Positions 1-13,909 of a stretch of DNA of 64,000 bases are shown here, in pieces. Below the pieces are notes generated by a model, which was not told the origin of the DNA, searched no databases, and saw only the letters and a list, made by a program, of their open reading frames with translations. The stretch is from Hypholoma sublateritium FD-334 SS-4 (lineage: Eukaryota; Basidiomycota; Agaricomycetes; Agaricales; Strophariaceae), in the NCBI GenBank assembly GCA_000827495.1, contig KN817545.1, forward strand, positions 328,640 to 392,639, read 5' to 3'. Each line of letters starts with the position of its first letter. Within the stretch, counting starts at the first letter, position 1. Position numbers and translations under genes: made by a program.

Positions 1-3000
1 CTCATATGTCCATGAACATTAGATTTTGAACGCTGAGTATCGGGCGCTGAGCTGATATTAATTGGTCGAAATTCAACTGGTAGAAGAATATAGACTGACT
101 CAGTAATCTCCGGCGTCCGTCACGGTAGTACATCATTTCTATTTCTTCATCTTGATGCAAGCAAACTTTCCAGTCCGAGTGGATAAGGTTTAGATAATCT
201 GTCGGAGTTCATAGCAGGGCTACTAGTATAGCATAAGATCTTGCGTTTCCCGATTACCAACCGTTGCGTTTCCGTTGGCACCATCCCACTCTCACAAGAA
301 GTGATAAGTGAAATCCATTGCCCACACCATCTATCGACCTCCATCCGAACCAAGAATATAGGCACCGGGCTCTTTCTTTGGCCCACACAAAATACCCTGG
401 CAATAATCAGTCCAACAGCTCAACTGAGAACCGACATAGCAGGGAGGAGCTTTAGATAAATGCAAAGATGATCACCCTGGGCCAGTGATTAGCAGAGTTC
501 TGGTGTATTTAGAAACCAATGCCTCGGATCTTTTCAAGCTTCTGGCCAAGTTTGTGACACCGACATGTGAATTTCCGCTCACTACATATGCATCGAATCC
601 CAAGTGGTTGCCAAAAATAAGAATAAACCCCCGACACGGTTAATCAGTCCGTTGTCAAATCATCTAAGTACTTATGCTGTGTCGATGAGGTCATTCAAAT
701 AGCTTCTATGACAGTTGCGCGACAAACGACAGAAGTCTTCATCCCAATCCGCCATAAGTATTTCTGTGATAGCACATACTTAATATGTTTGAAAACATAT
801 CTAATCCGTAATAGTCGCACATGATAAAATCTCGATGAATTCGTTGACAGAGAACTACCTTGTCTTTAATCTTTAGTTAACAAACGGTATATAGAATGAT
901 TAATGAGCTCAGATGCTTTCCAGCTCTGTTGCTAGTGAGCGTGATGGAAACATCTTCGACGGTGCCCATTTAAGTCAGCCTGCCATTGGTTACATTAGTA
1001 TGCCCGTCGATCCGCGCTCAAATTAGTGATCATTGATAAACCAATGAGACCGTCCAAAATTTTCTCTCACAGAGCAGCTCGAACGGTAGACAATTCGACT
1101 CATCTTTGACAAATCCTGTATGGCTCATCCACCCCTCGAATTTAAAATGACCTCGACAAGTACTGCTGCAATCAATATTACTGGCCCATCGCACTCAGAA
1201 TGAAATTAGGCGTTCGTGGCAAGGCCCCGACGAGACCATTGGCCCGGCGGCTCGTGCGGTCAACATTCTCCGAATCCACAATATTTACATCTCACCTGAT
1301 GTTACTTACCGTGCCGTCTACCAGTCCATAATTAAAGAGAAATGGAATACACATCCTACGAAATACGTTGCTGAGAAGCTCTTTTTTCGTTGCATCGCAA
1401 CACTGTCATGTACTCCACTGACTTTAAGGATATCAAGAACTCGTCTCGACTCGCTTTCAGAGGTTCGTCTTATTGTGTCCGATTTATTGCGTCCGTTCTA
1501 TGATTATGTTCTCTATACAACGGACCATGCTTGTCTCAAAATGACCATGCCTGCTTGCCAGGAATGGTTAGGAAATGTTCCGCTCTTGTGCTATCACAGC
1601 TGCACTATTTATACACGCGTAGATCTCTAGGCTTTATCGATTATCAGCCACACATCGTCGTTATCTACCTAAGTATGTCGAGAAAGGACTTCAATGTTGC
1701 TTCGATGAGGATTGTTCAATTTGTTGCGACACTTGTGCGACACGAAAGATATGTTTCAGAACCTCAGAGGCGTCCATTGTGATCATCGTCTTCTCTTTGA
1801 TCCTCAGTCCTCGTTCCCCGCACTGGTTCTTTTATGGTCCTATGTCGCACAGGCGGATCACGAAAAACCTGGGGGATTTCATCGTCCGGAGGTTTCAATC
1901 ACGCCGTCCGTCCGTGATAAGATGTGACGTCAATTATAACGGCGGCTGTGCCAGCAGCTATGAATAGATTGACCCACGGTGGGCGCAAGGTGGGCGAGGT
2001 CTTCCTAAGTATAGGACTCGTGTAAGATACTTATATTGCCACTAAGAGCCTTAATCTGTATAGAGGAGGCGAAGTTCCTCGATATTCCCATCTTATTATC
2101 TCTGTATTTCTAATGCATCCGTATAACTAACCAGGAAAAGCGGCGTCTGACAGAGTAAGTGGAATTAGTGATTTTTGCGAGCGTGCGATTTGTTGGCGAT
2201 TTGCTCTAATAATGCCCTGTGCGCTGGGTGCGGCACGCTTACTTTTGATCGGATATTGCGCAAAAGTTGGCGAAGGCCATTCGGCTGAGCGCATTGGCTG
2301 TGAGATGGATTTGCCACTTTCGGATGTACTCACTTACGGACTCGGAGGATGCCCGAAAACATAGATCACGGAATCGATTATCAGAATACAGTTTCAACTT
2401 GCTATGAACTTCGCATGGGATGACGCACATTGATCAATCTATAACACAGAGCTCAGGGCTTCTCCACAACACGCCTCTTTGGAGAGGAAATAGGCGCACT
2501 CCGAAAGTTACGATGGATATAGTTCTGCATATGGCTGAGAGCGCTAACTTGAATTTGTGATAGCTGAGCATCCTCTCAAAGCATCTATCACATCACATAA
2601 ATCTTTCTTAGCATTGTGTCTCATCAAATATTCATGACAAGCAAGGTCGAATTATCAGCAGGTCATCGATTGGCTCGCCGCTCGTGTTGCAGATGCCGTA
2701 AAATACCTCGGGAACGGGCGTGGATCGATGATCTCGCCTCCGAGTTCAGTCTGAGCCGGCTTGCTTGAACCAGTTGGTACGACGCCCGGGATGCGGCCCC
2801 AGCAATATAGCAAGTTCCGTGAAGCCTCTTGAACCCATCCTGGCGAATGAACGTTGAACTCGCCGATGCAGCATCAAGTGATGGCGATCCCACCATGACG
2901 CACTATAGTATAAGTGCCGGGTATGTCGGTCCGCCTATTCCCCGCCCCCCCTCCGAGCAGTTCACTGCAAGGCGATGCGCGAAGATTCTCAATCACACAC

Positions 3001-6000
3001 GCGTAGCTACTGCGCGCAGGTGAGTGTGTACATATCAAACAGACAAAAGGAAGGTTCTGATTTCAACGAACTTTGTGCTGGCATCGGCTAAGATGCCCGT
3101 TCTGCTCCTGTGGGTTGTAATTTTGGCACACCAGGTGGTCCCCAGCACGCAGAGGCGAAGGCTGATTGGCAGAAGCCTTCGGGGAAAGAGGGCTGTGGAA
3201 CACCCGGAATTGTTGATGTTTCGAAGTTCCCCCGCCCCAGCAAATTGCAGTCACCGTCGACCGCGCGGATAGCCGGCTTTGGCACCTCGCACCCTGCTGG
3301 AAGGCGAGAGGTACTGCTGCTACTTATTATTAGCGCCCTCGAGTTGAGTCTATATCTCAGGGTTTAATTGAGTCTGACTTCAGTGGCAGATCGCAGTAAC
3401 CAAGATGTTATAATGCACACATTCTCTGGCATCCCGCGATTGAAAATTATCATAATGGGAGATTGTGGGAGATCTATGTCTTATTTAAGACGCGTGCTTT
3501 GGGAATACTCGGCAGAAGCGTCTATTTCCGTTCTTGTGTCGAAGATCCAGCTCACTCACTCATGAGTATTTTGAGGTATTCGGCGAATCGGCGAAGCGAA
3601 GTGCATCACGGAGACGTCGTAAACTTACAGAGCTCCCGTTATCTTTCCCGTCTGCTCTATTCAGTGCTTGACGTTTGCATAAATGATGAATTCTACTGTG
3701 CGGGTCACCACTTGAGCCATTGCTGACGGCGATTTTACGCAGGACCGACACTTAGATTAAATCCGTCGGCGTAATGTGCACGATCGTGAAAGGTGCCCAT
3801 TGGTACGACATAGCCTATAGCATCCTTATGCTTCCATACATGAGAAGTGCGCGTCCCCGATGAACCATGCGACGGAGTTAATCACCGACAACCTCGCACG
3901 GGCGTCAATCCAGAGGAACGGCTTCCTCGATTAAGACCCAACTCCGCGACGATTGTGTCCTATGTACGTGCTTACTCTGTCTTCTACAATGCCGTCAACA
4001 AAATCTAGCTGGCCTGTTTAGCTTAGCCTGGGGAAAGCTAACATGCCTCCCTCGCGAGCTACGCTTCAGAGGGTTGCTCACATGGTGTCGCAGAACGCAC
4101 GGACGCTATAAATCTCCGTACACCGCGACTCCCTTGAGCATTGAGAACTCACGGCAGCTTCTTGTCTATTTTGTTGTGTTCATGACCGCGGCTTTCGGTG
4201 TAATGCGAGCGTATGCTGGTGTCTTCGACCCGCGAAAAGTGTCGTCCTTTAGTACATAATGGAAAGTTTGACTGTACAGCAGTGCACACCTCTGACAATG
4301 GAGTAGTACGTACACAATGCCGCGCGCCCTCGAGGAAACGACTTTTCCTTTTATTATTGACGAAGTGCACGCGCACGTGCACCAGTCAATATTGCTTTTT
4401 TGGCCCTATAAAATTCATTGCGCTATAGCGCTTCTAGTAATTAGTAAAGAAGTTAGATATACCGAAGAGTGTCCGCGTGTCCGCGTTTGACTGCGAGTAT
4501 TGTCATGACCTAAGTAAACACAACCCCAGAATACGCGTCTTCACGCTGTCCCTGCGGCATTAAATATCAATCACACAGAACAATTACAATAGTCAGTACC
4601 GTGTCAGCGGTACGTTGAAGCACCTTTAAGTACATTAAACGCTAGTGTGGACACTCGTGTGCCCGCACGAAGCGCTAGACAGATATGTCGCGCGTTTCCC
4701 GCGAACGCCGACTGTAAATATAGGCGCGCATAGGCGCCCCCGGGCATCCCGATGTGGGGACGCCCGATGCGGCATAACAACGTGTCTCTAAGCCGCATAC
4801 AGACAAGCGCCAGCTGCGGGAGCGCGCTGTCGAAGGCTGTCGTACGCCAGTCTAGACATTTTTGGCAGACTTGCCTGTCCCAGTGGAAGGGAACGGCGCG
4901 TCCTCGTGCGCTTCTCGTGCGATTGTTGCTACAAAATGAGCACGTCAACAAGACAGACGCCGAGGATAAGCATAGGTCATACTCATGTATGTACGCAGAA
5001 TTAACCGGAGTGCCGGCGCGCCAACCCCGCGCACATTGCGCACCATATATGCAACCGTGCCACCGTCCGCCTCGCGACGCCTAGCAACGGGTACAGAACT
5101 CCACAAGCAAGCATCCTACCCAGACGTGTCGACGTCATATATGTCTCCTCCGTGACCCGTCTCGGAATCGCGCGCACGCCGCACGCTTAACGAATTGAAT
5201 CAGCAGACCCAGGACTGACGACGCCCGCCACCTACTGGCGGGTACGCATAGCAACCGACGTCTGCTCAGCCGGCGCGCCGGCGTTCGCCGGAGCGTCGCT
5301 CCCGACGCGCGCCGTCCCTGCCACTCCCGCACCCTAGGTGGCTGTAGTGTGCAGGGCACGGCGGTGCTAGTGCGTGCGAGCCCGGATCGCGCGTCGCGGT
5401 GAACTGGGCGCGGAGGCGAACCGCCGCGCGCAATGACGCACGCATGACGTCACGCTGACGTCGCCGAGTCGCGCCGGCGCGTCGCGAGCTGTTGCCACCA
5501 CTCATGCATGCATGCAGTGCAACTGCGGGGCGGCCGGTGAGTTAACTCGTCAGGGGGCTGTGAGTGTCCTAGATAACAAACAGACTGCCACGACAAGCAT
5601 AGATAGTTGAAAGCACTTGTAATAACTTAGGCAAAAAGATGTATGTAGCGCTATGTATTCAAATCGATAAATATCCCCCTCGCACGCGAGTGTATGATGC
5701 TAGATCTTTCACGGTCCGAAGGGTATGTGAATGAATATGCGAGTTCCCAATATCCCAACAATAAAATTAAATGAACCACAAAAGCCAATAAGTAACGAGG
5801 GACATAAGGAGAAAGACGAGAGACGTGCGATGATGACGGGAATGGGAATGGGTGTGAAATGCGAAAAGACCAGCAAAGCAGATTCAAAACAGTGATACCA
5901 TGAGTGGAGCCAAGATATGAGAAGAAGAGTGAGGTTGCGAAGCGCGTCCCGTGGCCGGTGTCAGCATGCGGTTGGAAGTGCATTGCTTTCGAAAGGGTGG

Positions 6001-9000
6001 CACAAAGGCATCCGGCGAGGAGAGCGAGAGATAAGACGCGATGTTGTCGTGAGCGATTGCCCCCAGGCATGGCGTCAAGTTCCTCCGGGGAACATCCATC
6101 TGCGAGGCAAGTATCGATCCCTGCTTTTCGCGTGTCGGGTTTGCGATGGCTATTTGCGGCACTCGACGGAGCATCGTTCAACTTTCAGTGATCGACATCC
6201 GAAGTGGCCGAGCATGTGTGGGGTGGTGGCTTGTGTGTACATGAATAGTTGGGATATGTGAGATAGGGCGAGCGGCAGTGGTCGTAGCGAAGATGCTGGC
6301 AGAGGTGGTGTGAAGCTGGACGAGCGATGCGGGGATGATTTAGGCGTGCTGGGGAGCAGTGCAATACACCGGTGGTAGTGGATGTGAGCCGTCGACTATC
6401 TCCTCGTTATGTATCGCCAATATGAAGCGTTTGGGGGCTATACGGATGGAAGCAGGCGATTAAAACTCAAAAACGATGACACCAAGGATATGACTACACA
6501 CCTGCGTGCCAACTGTGGAATCATCTAGAAAGGACACAAAAAGGACACCAAGAGTCAGACGCTCGTCTAATCGGACCCAAGACATGATTCATGACACTCA
6601 CGGTCGCAGATGCACTCCCAGATGTCAACGCCGCGCCCGCGGGGGTCCCATATGCCACATTGGCTGTATAGAGGCCAGTGGACGTTGACCTCCCAGATAC
6701 GGGTGGCGTTCCCGACAGCGACGCGGGGCATTTTTGAGGATGTAGGAGCGGGAGCGCGGGTGTTGTGGTAGGACGCCATGGATATAGATGAGTAATGGTT
6801 AATGAAGGACAGAGGCTTGGATGAGGGTCTTTATATTCGGCGGCCCAGCGCGCAACATGGCCCCGATCCGATCGTGAACCTGGTGAACCGGCTCGTCTTA
6901 CGATCCATATCGGGGAATTGATCTTGCTGGGCTGACATCACAGTTAACGAGGCTTGGAGTACGACTCCTGCTCCCAGCCGCTGCTCTCACAAATGATGCT
7001 CGCTGCACGGCCCACCGCCGATCTTTGTTGCGAATACTCGCGAGCGGGAGAGGACTGCCTGCGCGTATGCCTATGTTTTCGGTGCATACCTCATTTTCTT
7101 CGATATGGTTGGTCATGTGCTCGGAGATGGCGAGCGATATCGCTGTGATAGAGAATCAACGGAACAAAGAAAATCGCTCTTTCACACTCGTGGCTGCGAT
7201 GTGCCTGCGGTGAGCCTTCACTATCTCGGATCGCACCCCGGACGCGTTCTGCTCACAGAGTAGCGCGCACGACAGGAACGACCGGAGTTGCTCCGAGGGC
7301 GATAGTGGGCCTTCAAAGCTTCAACTTTGGTTTTAAACTTCGCCTCGGACGCAGAGCCTATTAACTGAGCGCTCATTATCGCCAAGTTGTCAAACGGAGA
7401 GCCCGTGGCATTGGCTCAACCTCCGAGCTCCTCCGAGCCAAAGTTGACTCGAATACCGCCGACCCTCGCCGACCCGTCTCGTTAGGCGCCGTGGGCCGCC
7501 GATCGTTGCTCTAGGTTACGCGTGCCACATATGCATGCCACAAAATTAGGCGGAATTATTTAATCTATCAGTCCAAGTGCATACGTAGCAGCATCTTTCA
7601 GTAGATATAATTTTGTCTTTGTTCACGGAGAAGTGAAGCCGTGGTATAACGTCGGATGCGGGACAACAAAGCGCGGGATCTCCAAGCTCTTCCAAGCCAT
7701 CTGCCAACAGTCTCCTTCACAGACCAACACATAGCGATGACAATGAGCGATGACAATGGAGAAATGCTGCGGCGGTCCGGGCCAGCGAGCGGCCGGTACC
7801 GACGCGAAATTGATCGACCAAATAATATATCGCCCGCCAAACCAACGCCAAACACCAAGATCTCTCTCATACTTACACCGCCACTACCACCACTCAACAA
7901 CGCCTGGGCCAGCAGCAAAAGCCTGACTATGGCTGATTATATGCGCATACACTCAGCTGTAACTGCACGAGATCCAACCTACGGCGCCTCTATCGGCTTC
8001 GGCGCCGGTATGGGATACTTACGAGGCGCATTGCTCTTGCTCGCCGCCTCGGCGTGCCCAGCCACTCACAGTCAACAGCCGATCACCTGTTTCCGCAGCG
8101 CGCCCATTGGCTTCTGGCTCCAGCGGGACGTGTGTTCGACTTCTGGTATTTTGTACCAACCTGCACCGGTACCCCTGCTGGCTGGTGCTCTGGGTTTGGG
8201 CCCTATATTGTCACGGCTATTCATCTTGTGCCTTGCAAACTCATCGTCTGGGCTGGTGCCTACCGTCTTATAGCTGACAGGCCGGAGGAACCTCACCCTC
8301 TATCATTGTCACATACTTCAGTTGATGCGCCTCACCCCGTCTCCGCCAGCAGCTCTATTCACCGCCGGCCTGCCTTCCCTGCGACTATATGCGCCATTTT
8401 GCCTTTGCCCCTTTCATCGGCAACCTCAAGGTGGACTGCACTTCGCCCACGACTAATATGCACGTCTGTATGCGTTTGCATGTGCATATATGCTACCCTC
8501 GGATGCATTTTGCTCGCAACCATATCCGCTCATATGGGTCTATATGCGCACATTTGCATTCCTCACGCCAAAACACGCCGCATTCGGGCGAGATGTACTC
8601 TACGCAAATACTCACCCCCACTTCGCGACACAGCCTGCTGCTTCGTGCTTCTGGGCTGACATCTAGTATGACTTTCGGCGACGGGTACGTGTCCATCTGG
8701 GACAGCACGCTAACCTTTGGCTGGCTCTCTGGTCCCTTGGTCTCTCGGTCCCCTGATCCCTGTCTCTGGACTCGATTCAACATCCCGTGCGCTTGGCAGA
8801 TACAGGTCGCTCGAGGTGCTTACATTTGACTGGACGATACAACCTTATCCGCAATCACTGACACGATCGGCTCAAATTCTTCTTGGTGCGTGAAGTATTG
8901 GCCACCGCGCGGGGTGCGTACAAAAATAAAGCGCCAGCTCGCTGCGCAGAAATAGCCCGCCTCGAAATATCCGCGCTCGACCTGGGTTCGTACGGTCCTG

Positions 9001-12000
9001 CCTTCTTATGCCTTCAGCTACGATTTGCGGAGGAGGGCGCAGTGTGGCTCGGGCTGCAAGAAGAAATATGGCCCCTTACATTGTCCCCGATACCCACCGC
9101 CCAGTGTCGAGGTAGTACGCGAAGACCTGTCGTGTCACTGGGCTTGGTGGGAATTGGGGACATCGCCCTGCTTGGAGCAGCGTTCGACTCATTCTGAAAT
9201 TATCAGACGGTCGTCCGTCATTCTGGCCAAATCTTGTATTTCCTGTGGTTACTTTTCTGGCAGCTATGAGCGAGACAGTCCACAGTTCTGTGGGCGCTGA
9301 TTTCACGGCTTTGGTGATGCGTGTCGCAATCCCCGGCCTTCAACTCTACCGCACACAGCGCCATTGCCACCCCCGCTGCTGCTACTCGACGTCACGCTCG
9401 CACGCACAATCACACGCATGTCAGTGCCACTGTCTTTCAACAAACTTTGTGGACCATTACGGGACGCATTGCGTGCATAGCCCAGGCACGCGCTGTGATA
9501 CCGGAAAATATGCGTCCCCGCTTGTCGAGGTCGGTTTCAGCGCTGATCATAATAAACCAGATCGTCTTCCCCTGATGGCGGGGCGATGGCCTACAGATGA
9601 TCAAGACCAGTTGTTCGCGTCTGCAGAAATGAATGGTGAGCCGCGGGTAATCTCGAGGATGGCACATCCGGGGGTATCGACGCTCAGCTGACGACCGAGG
9701 GTTCTATAGTAAAGCTGTTCTTCTTATAGGGTGCACTTGTCCATATGGACGCTTTATATTTGCCACGACACTCGAATTGACGAGATACTAATCTGTCCGC
9801 CGACTTGCGCGCCCATTCGCTGATACCAAAAGAAAATAGACACACTTGCTATGTATTCTTTCTCCGGTTCGTAACTAGGTGCGTCTGCCCAAGCGAAAGG
9901 CTCAGATTAACACTCATATCCCTGCGTGAGCCGACGTAGTGGAAAATAAAGACATGGACCAGGTGCGTCCAGATTATATCAGCCCGCCACATTACGAGCG
10001 CGGCGGGTCATTCCAATTTCGATCCCCGCGAGACAAGCAGCCCCGGCTCTACACATAATCTGCGGACACCTTGTGCACCTCCTGCGTGCCTTCCTTGAAT
10101 AAATGTGGCGCACCCGCGAGGGCGACTGACGCCTCTCTATGCCCGCACTGTCCCGTCGGATTCGCGCACGGCGATAGCGTTTACAAATTACACATTAACA
10201 TCACATAACGCGCTGGCCCTTCATCTCCGGACGCACGGCGCAGGTACATTATACCTCTCATTCGAGGCGCCTGATGTGCGTGGTGCTTCGCCCACGTTGC
10301 CGGGCACCAGAGTGCCCGTGCGAGTCGACTACCTCGCCGCCGCGGGCAGAGTATTGCCGTGCAACGGCCCAGACCGCCGGAACGACCAGTGCGCCGAGCG
10401 AAGCACGCGGGAAAGTTGGATATGAGGCCCATGAAGCCCAAACCCGAGGGCACGCGACTCGGCCAGCTGGCGGTAATATTGATACGGACCCCAATAATTG
10501 GGGTGCGAATTGGTGAGCATGGCTTGCTCAGGGCCGCGCGGAATGCGTTGTATGGATCTGGCAATTGTATATTATGCAGCCAGCTGGGCGCCGCGGAGGC
10601 GCGCCGTGCGTGCCCGGCGGCACTCCTCCAGCACGGCCGGTATCTAACTTCATTCCGAGGTCGGAGGGCGAGACACGGCCTGGGAGGCTAAAAATAGAAG
10701 ACGTGTGCGCTGTGGATCACTGTGGATGTGAATGCCATTCTATACCTCATGTGGACGATCGCATTCACTGAATTTTGGAAACGGTCGCACGTCCAACCAG
10801 TTACAACACCGGCGTTTCAACGTTCAACGATCAGATAAGTAGACTGAGTATCTTTGCCGCTGCAATATACTGCGTATAATATTGACAAACTAGGCGGTTC
10901 CGCGTTTTGCGAACGAGCTCCAGAGTCGGTCGAGGCCCTTTTATTAGTAGGTACAGAAGGACTCACCTTTCAAAGTTACCTACGCGCTGGGTATTCTTGC
11001 GTACTTGGAATATTCTGAAAATAGGTACCGTCTGGGGGGTGTATCGGCAGATTTGATGGTTCAATTTGTGTTTCGAACCTGTCGCTGGAGGGTCGCAGCA
11101 CAAATCGACCGGCGCAGCCTGCACCACACATTGGGTATATTCATACTAGGTGCCTTTTAGAATAACGACTGCGAACTGATCGCGCGCAGTCGCGCGCGCT
11201 GCATGTGCAAGGCTCGAGCTCCGCCCTTTCCTTGTGTTCAAATAGATAATTACTCAGCCTTTACCGGCCCCGGATGGTAATCAAGTTGCGCGATATTGCA
11301 GCGCTCATTCCCGGTGACCGTTGTACGGATTGAGGCGATTAGTAGGCGTAATGTCGGGCGTCACGCAACAATTTAGGAGAGGTTGCGGGGCAAGTGCTTC
11401 TTGAATACCGTCGCCTTTGGGCGTGCAAAGAGACAAAGAGACAATACAAGTATTCACGTAATACGAGTACAATGATTTGTGTTAAACTTTGTGGGTATGA
11501 GCCATCGGCGAGTAACTGTAAAGCTCCATTCAAAGGTCCTCTCGTCGGTTCAGAATTCAGACTGCTAATACTGCAGTGAGGACTTGTCCAAGATACTCTA
11601 GTAATAACGTAACAAAAGGCAATTATTGATACATAACCTTTTGGATCGACTTTTGAGTGCAGTTTATCTTGGAGTAAACCAGTACCTTATTAGACTTATT
11701 CCCCGGAAGCTGACATCTTCACTGACGATTTGGAATAGCATAGGGCCTGGGCCCTAGCGAGTATAAATAGGCGCCCGCCGGTCGTAGATAGTCCTCGTTT
11801 AGAACTCAAAACGAGGACAAGTTCAAACTTCAGAAGCCGCCTGCCGCTGTCAAGCCCGTCGTACAGGGCGGTAAAAAGCGCAGTTTACCGACTTTATTCT
11901 ATTATTGGGGTAATACACTTTATATGCTGCCAGTGAACAAGGCAAAAATTGAGATATAAATGGGTAGACACGCGAAGCACGCACGCTGCGAAACTGGCGA

Positions 12001-13909
12001 ACCGATCAATATCCACGGCGGACGAACTGGCCAGTGAGCCTAAATGCACATACTTAGCCCATTAGTATCTTGACCTACCAGTGGAAGAAATTGCCAACGG
12101 GGAATAGAAATCGATTTTACGCTACATAATGAAACACACGTTGTATTACTCTGGTGCAGAGAGTCGAACTGTCGGAGAACGCTCGGGGAGTTCGCGGGAT
12201 GGCAATCAAGCTACCTGGTATGAGCTATGAAATATTCTTGGCGTTTTGTTCCAATGGAACGTCCGATTTCATATCATGTAGAAGTGCGCGCCTGCAAAAC
12301 AAAAGCTAATCCAGGGTAATTCATGTGCATGCGCTCCAAGTGGCACCCTAAATGCAGCCGGTTGAATTTCACCAGTCGGAGATGACGCTGTATGCACATT
12401 GAGAATGTCGATGTTCGTAATCACCCTTTCACAGCGATACGGATTTAATTCATATTGCTACGAGAAGGCCCTGTTGCCAATTGTATTTTTGTCTATGACC
12501 GATGGAAAGAAACTGGCGGCTGTTCTGGAGTGATGCCTTCCCATCCATTAGACAAAGGACAGAGATAGAAAAGGTTTAGACAAGGTGCATAAAAGTGCAC
12601 GAGCCAAGGCAGTCCAAGTCACGGTTGACTTGTTATCTGGTCAAGCAAGACGTCAAGGTGGGACGTTGAGTCGTTGACTAGCAAAGTCAATTCCAGCAAT
12701 TCGGTAAAGTTAACTTGTCATCCGGTGAGAATGGTCTGCCTCTCTTCGTGCGTCGAGTCGTGAGGGTGGTCGCTAGCTCGAATCCAGATGGAGAATGATA
12801 TGATGAGGGTAACTAATGTGCTCCCTGAACATGGCCTCGTTCAGTGAATCCATCAACACGAGTCAAGACAGCGGGTGAAGATCAGACGATGTGAACGGTA
12901 CCAGAAGATAGCAGCGCATGCCTATACAAAAGGCCCAGGCGAGAACAGAAGAAACTTCTGCGCTTCGTGGCCGAGTGAAAAAGCAGACCGTCGGAGATGA
13001 GTAGCGAGTAATTCTGGGCTCTCAGAATTATAAGCCATCCATACTCGGTAGCCAATACTTTAGTAAGAACCTAAAGCAGTGGGTTTTAGGGCGTTACTAG
13101 CATAACCAAGTCACGGATCTCCGGTGGAAGGGTCGCCTGCAGTGGTAGTGCACCAATCGGTGAACGTGAATTCGATAGAATCGCTTTCGACGAGCAGCCT
13201 GGGATAATGAGTAAGATGCAAGTTTAGAAGTATGCGGAGCTATTTAATTATTCCTGCTTCGACTAGATTTGCGCGTAATGAGCTGCATCACTGGAGCCTA
13301 GAAGGAAGAGTGCAACAGTGCTCAGATTCGGACGGTTCCTATAGAGAAGGTGGTGAAACGGCGAGGTTGACTTCCGCGTAGGATGAGATGCGACGTACCA
13401 GCAATCCCATACCAGTCATATATTAAAAGATGCTTACAAAACTAAGGGAACGAACAGGAACGTGCCTAGGGCCTGCGATGTTCTCGGGGCTGAAGGCGGC
13501 GTTGCAATTTGGAGAACTGACCCCAAATCTTGCACTGATCTTGAAATGTTACCAAACTTCCAGAGACGCTTAGAATCTTCTTTTTTGGTTGTATAGCTGA
13601 TCTGGGAGGTAATGGTGCTTTGAGGGCAAACTCAATAGGCTTGTCACGGTCGGTTGCAAACAGATTGGGCTTTGGTCAAGTTTTGGTTGAGTTTAGAGTA
13701 GACTGTCGTGAATCGTGTGCACCCAAGCGAGTCGCCGGGCCGACAGCCACGTGTTTTGTACCCGAACTGTTAACTTTCCAAGATGTTCAAAAGTCAAAAC
13801 TGATGTAATAACAGCTCAAGCGCTCAAGTTGCGCACTGAGATGACATTGAATACTACATAGACATTACAATAAACAGTCAGACGCAAGTCAGACGAGCAT
13901 CAAATTAGA
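1..13909. other. Gene-poor region, no recognisable gene
   Basis: I find no gene with a recognisable domain here. Frames are short, overlap on both strands and lack a consistent exon pattern. One ATG-less frame on the plus strand is open from about 1151 to 1630 and reads like protein, but I cannot match it to a family. The stretch 5.1-5.5 kb is strongly CpG-rich and holds a TGACGTCA palindrome at 5445-5452. Frames at 5651-6181 (minus), 7656-8273 and 8054-8659 (plus) begin with ATG but are low in information and overlap each other. The region could be decayed mobile-element sequence, but I see no terminal repeats, integrase or reverse transcriptase motifs that would support that. Confidence 0.5.

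Noticed and set aside
5651..6181. 176-codon minus-strand frame and overlapping plus-strand frames
   Set aside because: Two long frames overlap on opposite strands, composition is unconvincing, and no domain, splice pattern or promoter is visible.
7656..8829. Overlapping frames of 205, 201 and 146 codons on the plus strand
   Set aside because: Three frames of the same stretch are open at once, so base composition explains them better than coding. No motif is recognisable.
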